Source: Diplosphaera chodatii
Lineage: Eukaryota; Chlorophyta; Trebouxiophyceae; Prasiolales; Stichococcaceae
DNA: 64,000 nt
Assembly: GCA_032358165.1 (NCBI GenBank)
Contig: JAALGY010000001.1
Coordinates: forward strand, 1,488,001-1,552,000
Direction: 5' to 3'
The notes beneath the pieces were generated by a model. The model did not search any database and was not told the DNA's origin. It was given only the letters and a program-made list of their open reading frames with translations. Numbering within the stretch: the first letter of the stretch is position 1; the number at the start of each line of letters is the position of its first letter. Made by a program: the position numbers and the translations under genes. Positions 27,103-37,100 of the stretch are shown piece by piece.

Positions 27103-28916
27103 ACGGAATGTGTCGGCAGCGACCAGCTCGCCGCTCGTTGCCAGGCGCATACCAACGACGGATCAGTTCTCTTCGTCCCAAAAGGAATTAGCGAAAATGG
27201 GCACGAGCAGTGGGCCTGCATGGGAGATTTTCAAACCGCATCCCAGGAGAGCCACATGCAGTAGTAGTCGCAACGGGCCCAGAGAGCGTCCAGCGCTTGG
27301 CGACTCTGGCAATCGCTGTATGCCATTGCATGATGATCTAACGCCTGAATCAACTGCGCGGCACCGCCGCAGGCATGCGAGTGGTATTGCGCCGTATGAC
27401 AGCAGCGGCTAGAATGCAGGCTGCGGCTGTACCTTTGGGTCGATGCAACATCTGACGTGCCCAAAACGGTGTCTAAGCAGAGAGCGGCTGGTGTTTGACG
27501 GCAAATGCGCTGATCTGCAGCGCTGACGGACCTAGTGATACCGTGCGTCGACGACGATGTCGGCCGCAAACCGCCGAAATTGTCGCGGAAGCATATGCCG
27601 CTGTGCGGCACGATCGGTGCAGTCTTGGCCCGTGGAAGTGGACACAATGACCGGTATGTAAGAGAGTGCTCACCCGTGCGGCTCTGAGTGGTCGAAGCCT
27701 GCTGGAGTCGCTGCTGCACCTGGCACGAGCGCTGGTAGGTTTGAGTCGTCGAGTGTTGTGCTGGTGTATGGCTTTATACACCCGACCGCCGGCCCAGTGT
27801 GGGCGATGACAGTCAGTGGTGCAAGCGTCGTGAAAGTGGGAAGTGTTGTAGTGAGGAACAATAGCCGGGTTGTCGCGACTATGTGTTATGCCATCTGCAA
27901 AACCCTACATCTTGGCACGTGGGAGGCCTGGCGTGGCAGCATGTAACAGAGAGACCGTACCACAAGACGAAGTCAGTATAGTGGATTACCGTCCGGTGGA
28001 TGTGTCATGGCATGCACTTCGGCTCCTCTCACGAGCAGCAGACGTGTAATCGCCAGGGAATGGGAGGGAGCACATTGCACGCAGCCAGCAGAGTGCCACA
28101 CACACGGAGGCATGCAGACCTATGACTGCCGCCCAGCCTTGCTTGTCATCACAGATTTGCTGGCTCCACAGGGCACATGCACACCGTCCATGCACCTGCC
28201 ACTCTGCCCTGCAGTACAATGGTAGCCAGCAAGCACCGTGCTGATGACAGATGGGATATGTGCATGTGTAGATACATGCTGCCGCAGCCGCCAATGTGAC
28301 CTCCATGCATCGCCTCCAGTGACAGCCATAGGCAAGGAGGCTGCGTGTCATGTCAGATGCCACGTGCGCATGCTCAACAAGGGTGGCAGATAACTCACAA
28401 AGCAAACAGTTGCCTTCCAAGGAAACAAATGCCATGTGTGCTACCTAGATGGCGCAATGGTGGGCTGGGTTGTCACACCGCAACCACAAGCATCTTGACT
28501 ACAACGAGCGAAAGCGCGGCCACATCAGCGCGACTTGAGGGTCATGCAACCTGATCCATACCTAGCATTGAATCACACGAAACAGGACACATTTACATAA
28601 AACCAGGCTGTTGGACACACATGGATTTCAAGCGAAGCACTGCTCAAACGTCCGGTGCGTTTCTAGTGTCGAATGGGCTTGCTTGTTGCCGGCGCATGGC
28701 TCCCAGGTGCATGGCAGGGCATACTTGACAGCACCCAGGCTGGTGCCAGCACTGACATGACCATATCATGGCCGTTGTCACGATGGCATCCCTAGCTGCC
28801 ATTCCTGCCCTTTGAACCTGTTGCGCAGAGCAGGCAGGGGCAGCAGGTGCCATGCGGGAAGTACAGTCCCACCCACACATGCTGCCAGCTGTGTGTCTGT
28901 TGGAGTCGTGGCGCCC
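26471..28916. other. Intergenic region between copies A and C
   Basis: The first ~630 bases (to 27102) are the duplicated upstream region of gene A. From 27103 to 28916 I find no supported exon. A TTACA (TGTAA on the minus strand) at 28593-28597 could be the poly(A) signal of copy C, ~320 bases past its stop. Confidence 0.5.
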
Positions 28917-31900
28917 TCACAGCAGCTCGCCGGGGAAGCCAGCGTCCCTCACGAGCACCGACTCCACGGCAGCCGGCGCAGCGTTGAAGCCGCAGCTGGC
29001 GGCCGAGCCAATGGCACGAATTGCGCGCCATTCGGAGCCGGCCAGAGCGTCAGCCTGCGGCAGCACAGCTGGAGCATCACGACCACTGTGACAGATCGCT
29101 GCAGCGCATTGTCTTTGGCAAGTTCTGTTGTGAGCCAGGGTGTCCCTACACACTGGCCAGTACCAGCCAGGTTTGGGCTCTGCCGGTGCACCATCTGAGC
29201 AGCACCTGCTGCAACAGCTAACAACAAGGCGCCTGGCAAATTGGCACACCATACTTCCCACCTTCATACGCACACAAGTCAGTTGCACCTGGGTGCCGGT
29301 GGCCTTCAGCGCAGCGGTCAGCGGGTACAGCAGGCCCCACGAGTCCAGGCGGCGCACGAAACTCGGCACGGCGTGCCACTTCAGCCGCGCCTTTGCAGCT
29401 GCACAAAGTGCGACACCACTTCTGTGTGCTGTGGGCATGAATCTCGCCGTCGCAACATGCTCTGCAGCAGCTTTGGCAGCACACTCGTTTGCCCCAGCCC
29501 ACATATGTGGAAGTCATCTCCAACATCCGTGTGGCAGCTGAGCGCTTCACAGCATCACATCGAGTGACAACAGCCTGTTGCAGCTTGTCATGGCTGCACC
29601 ATACCTGCAGCGTGGCGGATGGCTTCGCTGTCCTTTGCGCTCAGGTGCAGGTAGTTGCCAAAACTGGATGCAGCGATGCCGTCAACAAGCGTGTTGCCTG
29701 CAGATGTCATGTACGACCTGTACATCTGGCAAGTATGACTTTGCACCGCCGCCGCAGCAGTGACCATCATCAGCAGCAGAGGCCATTGCCAGCGGTGCGC
29801 AGCATGACAGAAAGATGTTGCCACAGCAGTTGAAGGTTACCACGCAGTGTGTGGACGGCGTAAGCGGTCGGCAGCTTGACAGGCGTGATGTCTACTACCG
29901 CAGCTGTAGTGACAGCGTCGGTGCTGGGCAGCTGGACAAACAGAGCGTCACCAACCTGCAGGTGTTCAGTGCACATCCTATGTTGGTACTCAGCCAGCAG
30001 TCGAACGAAGTCACGCCCATCGCTACACCCAAAGAGAGCAGATGTGGGCGAAGATGCTTGCAACAAGGTCTGCAAGGTCTCTGCGGTGGCGGTGGTTTGC
30101 TGATGGTGCTGCGCACCTTGACATCACGCGCGAAGACTGGCAGGCGCTCCGCAAATGACGCCCCTGTGGTGTTGCCAGGTGTGGCGCCCGGCAGGGCAGT
30201 GGCTGTGGTGTACACGATGTGGTTTGGCGTTGTCGTCATCACCTGCGGTTCATGGAGCGAAGATCTGATCCAACAACGACGATTTGCTCAAGCAGCTGCC
30301 GCTGGGCACGTTTGGTCCACCACTGCTGGTCATCAAGCATGACTCAGCGCTGTTGGTGTGCCTGTCCGCTTGCGGTCGTCAGGCGCAGGTAGGTGATGGG
30401 CGCCAGGTCGGGGTGGAAGCTGGGGTGCATCACCACCGGCGACCAGGCCAGTGCGCCGTCCTCGTTGACCACCTGGGCAGTGACAACTTCCAGTCCGCTG
30501 GGGACCTTGATAGGGGCTACCAGCATGATGCACAACGAAGTGCAGGCCTGCAGACATCCAGCAGGCACCAGGTGCAGACCGACATGTCCTGACATATGCA
30601 GCTGTGCACCATGCAGGTTCCTCGATTGACTTTGGCAGGAGTGCTGCCTTGCCGCTCACCATCACAACGTCTCCGGGCACGGTGTCGGCAATCCGGCGGG
30701 ACTCGGGCATGCCCTGCTCTGGGTCCCGCACCAGCAGCTGGCTGTCGCCATGGAAGCAGAAGACTGCGTGCAGCACCAGGTGCCGATTCAACGTCGACTC
30801 TCTGGCGTGATCCGACCCGCACGTTCTGGGTGCACTCGCTTGGGCCATCAGCTCACAGACATGCAGCCACGGTTTATTAACATCTGCTGTGAGGACGAGC
30901 GCCAGGCTGGGTTCATATGCGTGTGCTTGGAAGTCAACATGTGTTTACGCACTGCATCGTCCGCTAGATAGTAGTGGTGTCGACCAAGTGACGGAATGCT
31001 CAGCAGACTGCATGGATAGCGAATGTACTCACAACAGGTGCCCTGGCACATGTCGCCCGCCATACAGGAGTTGACGCACCCAGCGGGACACGGTGACCCA
31101 CGTGGTATAGAATTTGGTGGGGGACACGCTGCATACCAGCGAATGTTGCGCATGTCAGCCACGCACAGCCAAGCATCAGGCTGTAAAATGCTGTGCAACG
31201 TACGAAGGTTCAGCACAGCTGGCTGATGTCGCAGCCTCTGCAGCACTTGCAGGCAAGCTCCACTTTGCTGGTGTCGATGCCTCGCAGCGTGAGGGCGCAA
31301 CAGGCAGGCGAGTCACTGGCCATGCATTGCAGTAGCTCACGGGCTGGTGGAGGCGGCTTGGCGGGAGCTGGTGGCGACGGCGGATCGGGGGGCGGTGCAG
31401 GGGGCGGAGAAGGCGGGGGCGGTGAGGGCGGCGGTGGCGGCGGCGGGCTCGGCGGCGGGGCGGGGGGTGGTGAAGGGGGCGGCGGGCTTGGAGGCGGGGG
31501 CGGAGGCGGGCTCGGCGGCGGCGGGCCTGCAGGTGCGCGAGCCAGCGGCATGACTCATCACTGCTTGTACCCTTGTTTGCATTCACCACCCACGCCTAAT
31601 CTGGATGAGGAGGGTCCAACCAACTGGCGGGTCATCCCAAGGGGCTGCCGCTTGGCAACACATGTATATTGGGCAACTTCAGCAGCTGTTCCCATACCGG
31701 GCAGCTTGTGGGCAATAATCATACACACAGGCTGCGACTGTCGGCACATGCAGTGTCGCTGGGGCAATAAGTATGCCCTGGAGCTCACTTGGCGCTGTGC
31801 ACGTGGTGCGCTCCGTGTTGACAGACCAACCCACAGGGCAAGTCGAGCATGACGCCTGCAAGTGGGCATTCGCATGCTGTCAGAGGATAGTTTTCATGCA

Positions 31901-32067
31901 TGATAGCATCAGGACAATAGTTGGGGGCATTTGCGACTGGCAAACTGCAGGCAGCTGTGCAGTTGACCTGGCCGGTTTCGGACTGGTAGCGCTGGCCGCC
32001 ATCAGACGCCGTCCCCTGGCACAGCCGACACACAAAGACGCCCGGCCCGGCCTTGGCAAAGCCCTTG
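28917..32067 (-). CDS. Pro-rich rod plus Hint domain protein, copy C (5' end missing or unresolved)
   Basis: Exons in consistent phase: 32067-31968, 31855-31789, 31526-31341, 31128-31033, 30763-30660, 30472-30362, 30242-30117, 29955-29841, 29697-29605, 29398-29289, 29054-28917 (about 415 aa visible). Two cysteine modules (KGFAKAGPGVFVCRLCQGT; CSTCPVGWSVNTERTTC) lead straight into a Pro-rich rod, a Cys linker (CVNSCMAGDMCQGTC) and then a Hint domain: FFCFHGDSQLL with the entry Cys, the TPNH motif (TxxH), a PVFARDVKVGD turn and AYAVHTLRGNTLVDGIAASS. The domain ends in a ~90-residue extension finishing GFPGELL. Hint domains catalyse an N-to-S acyl shift at the entry Cys in hedgehog and inteins. 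No signal peptide is found; only ~245 bp separate the first exon from the stop codon of copy B, so this copy is probably 5'-truncated. Intron 30361-30243 has a GC donor. Confidence 0.75.
31341..31526 (-). repeat. Ser/Pro-rich rod of copy C
   Basis: A 186-base exon encoding about 61 residues, mostly SPPPP and APPP units with a DPPSPPAPAKPPPPA end. It is flanked by the cysteine modules and the Cys linker of the Hint gene. Confidence 0.85.
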
Positions 32068-32311
32068 CTGCAGCGTCAGCATGCCATTTCATCAGCACAG
32101 CACAAGGTCCAGCATCTGTGCATGGCGCTGTTGGACGTTCAGATAGAGGGCGAAGGCCAGCCGGGTGCAGTGATAGCATGGCGTTGTTGTGTTAGTTGCG
32201 GGTGCATGAAAGCCCTCATGTTTGCAAGTGAGTGTACGTGAAGCACTGCGCACCGGCAAGGACTGCGCCGACCGTCCTTGTTGGGCTCGTGGCCTGCACG
32301 TGCCCACATCC

Positions 32312-34171
32312 TCACAGCAGCTGGCCGGGGAAGCCTGCATCCTTCACGAGCGCTGATTCCAAAGCTGCCGGCACAGCGTTGAAGCCGCAGCTGGCAGCTG
32401 AGCCCACGGCACGGACTGCGCCCCAGTCAGAACTGGCCAGAGTGTCGGCCTGCAGCAGCAGGGAAGGAACTGACCCGGGGCATTGTGATCACGGTCACAG
32501 TATAGTGCCTTGCACCAGTGCTGTACTGGATGACTGCAACTGCCTGCTACTGAGCGGGCGTACGTGAAGGCCATGCAGGCTTGTGTAGCATCGTCTGCAG
32601 CAGCAAATGATGATATGGACCGCATCCTCACACACTTGCCAATGTGCACAGCTTCGAAGAGCTGGTGGCGCACCTGAGTGCCCGCGGCCTTCAGGGCAGC
32701 GGTGAACGGGTACAGCAGGCCCCACGAGTCCAGTCGGCGCACGAAGCCTGGCGCAGCGTGCCACATCAGCCGCGCCTTGGCAGCTGCAAAGTGCATCACA
32801 CAATTCCATCTGGCGATCTGGCACGTGCCCAACATCACGGCTGCAACAGCTGCAGCGAAAAGCCACATGCAGCCTGGAACATGCAATGTTCAAGATCCAA
32901 ACCAACAATTCAATGCTATATGGACGCTAATCAAGTTGTGCTGCAGCCTACTGTTCACGGCCGCACCTGCGGCATGGCGGGTGGCTTCGCTGTCCCTGGC
33001 GCTCAGGTGCAGGTAGGTGCCGAAGTTGGACGCCGCGATGCCGTCAACGATTGTATTGCCTACAAGTTCATGTTCGCCAACATGAGCACGTCTACTTCTG
33101 ACCACTGGCTACGGCAGGTGTCTCCATGTACACCACACAAGCCCATAACCAAAAAGGGTCCACCATGCATGGTACAACAGGGTGCCACAGCAGACAAACA
33201 TGACCCACCCCGCAGCGTGTGGACGGCGTAGGCGGTTGGTAGCGTGACGGGTGTGATGTCGACAATTGGGCTTGTGGCCACAGTGGCAGCGGTTGGCAGC
33301 TGCACAAACATCCTGTCGCCAACCTGTGGGTTCACATGAAGGCAATGTAGTCAAGTTGACCTTCATCATCTTGGGTTGAGCAAACGATCGATCAGCATCA
33401 CATCAGCATGAGCCTCCATTGATTGGGTGTCGGGTATTGGCAATGAACGAGTGTGCTAATTGTTGTTGCACACCTTGACATCGCGTGCGAAAAGCGGTAG
33501 GCGCTCAGCAAATGCACTGATTGTCGTGTTGTCGGGTGTGCCGCCTGGCAAGGCAGTCGCAGCGGTGTACACGATGTGGTTTGGTGTGGTCGTCATCACC
33601 TGCAGGACATGATGTATCGACCACATCTATTGACAGTGTAGTAATGAGACATTGAGTACTGTGCGTGCTCAGCCGTGCAGACGTGCAGCGCTGCATCGGT
33701 GATGTGAAGCATGGCGTGCCTGTCCGGTTGCGGTTGTCAGGCGCAGGTAGGTGATCGGTGCCAGGTCGGGGTGGAAGCTGGGGTGCATCACGACCGGCGA
33801 CCAGGCCAGGGCGCCGTCCTCGTTGACCACCTGCACAGATCATGTCATATTTGATGCACCTTTGAGGAGAGAGTCAAGTAGGGTTGGGGTTTTGTTCTTT
33901 GACGGCAACACAACTGAGTTTTGTGTTGGGGCACCATAGATGCTTCAGGCCCAGCACTGTGCAGCTCTGTTGCAACATTCGTAGTGCTGCGGCACTCAAG
34001 CGCCGTGGTTGTGACATGCATACTTGTGGATTGCCCAAGTGCTTACCATGACCACATCCCCAGGTACCGTGTCGGCAATGCGGCGGGACTCGGGCAGGCC
34101 CTTCTCTGGGTCCCGCACCACCAGCTGGCTGTCGCCGTGGAAGCAGATCCAAACTGCAGAAGGCGGCACAG
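32312..34171 (-). other. Hint (hedgehog/intein) domain of copy B
   Basis: Seven exons (34153 down to 32312) match the seven Hint exons of copy C one for one; the last six have identical lengths (111, 126, 115, 93, 110 and 138 bases) and the first differs by one codon (107 against 104). The entry Cys follows the Cys linker directly; TPNH supplies the Thr and His of the TxxH block; the domain closes with a TxxGNTIVDGIAAS segment like the end of hedgehog Hog domains. The rest (~90 residues) is unlike known cholesterol-binding regions and I cannot assign it. Confidence 0.8.
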
Positions 34172-37100
34172 GTCGCAGGGTCAGCTCCAAGCATCTAGTG
34201 CGGTCACACCCACTGTCCAGGGGCCACCTTGCTTGCTGTCATAGGTGGCCAGGCCGGCAGCACCGACCACGACAAGCGTGCGCATGAGACCATGCTGCAA
34301 AGGCAGAAAAATCTACGGACGTGTTGCCATCAGTCATGAGTGTGCTCGAGGGCAGTTTTCTGGCTCAGCAGGGGGATAAACCGGACTCACCGCATTGGCT
34401 GCCAGCGCAGTAGTAATCTACCGTACAGGTGAATGGGCACTCCATTCAATCCATTCATTGGACACCGTTCAGGGACCGGGTTCGATCCCTGGCGGTGGCG
34501 GAAGTTTCGGGTCTAGTTCCGTGTGGGACCAACCCACCCCACCCTATGCAAGTGGTTGCTTCGGCAATCTGCCCTCCATGGTTTGTGTATATAAGTCGTT
34601 GAAAAACGCAATACACAAACAGCCTTCCGGTCAAAGGTCCTTTTCCATCGCTATTTGCACTTCCCTTACCGCTATCCACTGGTCGGAACAGGTGCCTCCA
34701 GGCGGTATGGAACTTTTCGCAGGACACGCTGCAGCATGACAATCAACGCAAGGTCGGCACACACAACAGCACTCATGTCAGCCAGATGTTGGTGTATTGG
34801 CACTTAGAACTGCAGGGCCGCACAAGCAACCATGCAACCATGTGCATGATTTCGAGCAGTAGCTCACGCGGGGGCTTGAGGGGAGGTGGTGGGGATGGTG
34901 GTGGGGATGGCGGAGGGGCCGGGGGTGGACTGGGCGGGGGGGATGGCGGCGGCGCAGGCGGTGGTGACGGCGGCGGGGCAGGCGGCGGGGACGGCGGCGG
35001 GGCCGGTGGCGGCGACGGCGGCGGCGTTGGCGGCGGTGATGGCGGTGGTGCAGGCGGCGGTGACGGCGGCGGCGCGGGGGGCGGGGATGGAGGCGGTGCA
35101 GGTGGCGGTGATGGCGGTGGTGCAGGTGGTGGGCTGGGTGGTGGCGCGGGGGGCAGGGACGGAGGTGGGTTTGGTGGCGGTGATGGCGGTGGTGCAGGCG
35201 GCGGCGACGGCGGCGGCGCGGGTGGCGGTGCTGGTGGAGGGGATGGCGGCGGCATGGGTGGTGGGCTGGGTGGCGGCATCGGAGGTGGGCTGCAGCGGAG
35301 GAGGCACGAAGAGGTCAGGGTCACAAGCACAGGCAGCAAACGCTGGGTATGCAAATGCCATTTCGAAAGTAGGCATGAGAGCTGTGACGCACTGCCCTGG
35401 CTGTACGCCACCTGGTCTGTACGGTGCACACCTGGGTGGCGGGCTTGGCGGCGGCGCCGGCGGTGGGCTGGGCGGCGGCGTGGGCGGGGGGCTGGCAGGC
35501 GGGGTGCTGACAGGGGGCGAGACAGCCACAGGCGGAATGCCATCAGGGGGCGGCGTGGTGTCCGCCGGCGGCGATAGCGCCGCGCTGCAGGCATGCAGAA
35601 GTAGATGAGTGTGCGGCCTCGTGTGGATGAGCAAGGCCGGACAGTGAGTGTGATGGCTCGGCACCCTTGCGCCAGACCGGTGGTGTCGGCATGAAAACAC
35701 CGCACGAGTGACATGCTGGCCTACAGCACATCTGCCGAGCGTGCGCTGTGCTGCAGTTGCTCGCAACCCAGGAGGCGCTGCTCACCTGGGCGGCGGCGGC
35801 GGCGATGCTGCCTCTGCAACGAAGATGTTGATGGAGCCGATGGCCTGGCCATACGTGGTAGTGCCCTGCAGCAGCCGCCGGCCGGCACTCTGCAGGCGCA
35901 AGTGCAGTTTGCGGCACGCTGTCAACAGGAAGACTGCTTCTGTAAAGTCCAGCCCCTGTTCTCGTTGTTGTCAGCATGCAAGCAGTCTACAAAGACGTGG
36001 CCACTGGCAGCTGAAACGTCTGGAGCATGTTACCAAGACTGGGTTTCACATGCAAAGTTCGATGGCACGAGTAAGGATCACACAGGCGTCAGCTGAGATA
36101 CTGGTAATGTGGGGGGCGCTCACGGTCTGCTCAGCTGCGGCGGGCGTGAAGCAGGTGATGGTGCGGTTGCCCGGAACCAGGTTGTTGACGATGACAGTGA
36201 AGGGCATCTCGCCCATAGCCTGCAGCAATGCACGAGCCAAGGGGTGAGGTCACATTGCTCGGTTTGGGCCCTGACACGCTCCAGCACACTCCGACCAATG
36301 CAGCGCATGTACACACTGCTGTCAGCAGCTGGACCGCTAAGGTTGACAGCAGCATGCCCTGCTCACCTGGGTAGAGCCGGTGACCTGCGGCGCATCGTTG
36401 TCAGTGCACGTCACAGTCCGGTTGAAGTCGGGGCCATCTGCTGGTCCAGCGTACGACAGCCTGTCGATTGCACATCGCCGACGTCAACTCAGTAGGTACG
36501 CCTGATACATCGGGGCATGCTTGTGCACTCGCGCAAGGGCAGGGTATGTACTGGTAGCCTTCTCTCGTGCAGAGAGGTGCACAGCAGCATGTTGGGCGAC
36601 AAAGGGCCAGGTGTTTGACTGCACAAGAGTGTTCCACTGGCAATCACACTCGTGCATTGCAGGGCTTCTACTGCGTGGGGCATACAGATCGTCTGTGACT
36701 GTCTGAGTTACTTCGTTCGTGTTGACGGACCTGCCGGTAATGTTGAGGCTTCCGCCAGCTGTGAGGGTCGTCCCAGTGGAGTTGTCAGTGGGCTGAGCCT
36801 GCAGACCTGTGATTGTGGTCATCATCACAGGCGGCGGTGGCGGCGGCGGCGGGCTCGCGTTCGGGGGGGCTGCAAAGTCAACATAAACTCTGTCAGTAGT
36901 GCGACAGTCAGGTTACCAGGTAAGTAGGGATCATGCGACCAGGGCGGCGGCTGTTGTGCGCATGCTGGCAAACTGATGACTGTCCGGCCACAATGAGCGT
37001 GCAGGAATTAGGCAGGCCACACCCTCGGGCAGCCCTTACTCACGTGTGCAGCGGGTGCGGTCCGATGACACGGTGCCACCAGGCGCGCTGCGCAGAACAA

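Noticed and set aside
27103..28916. Short open frames between copies A and C
   Set aside because: None has recognisable motifs, splice support or counterpart in the duplicated block.
32312..34275. A separate short gene starting at 34267 (MRTLVVVGAAGLATYDSKQ) in front of the Hint exons
   Set aside because: It looks like a signal peptide and the phase fits, but its donor would be weak (G|GTGGCC), whereas the Cys-linker exons join copy B's rod to the Hint domain with good sites in phase, exactly as in copy C.
34392..34502. A full tRNA gene (possibly with an intron) around the T-arm motif
   Set aside because: The T-arm is good but no D-arm, anticodon stem or matching 5' acceptor strand could be drawn; kept only as a tRNA-like motif.
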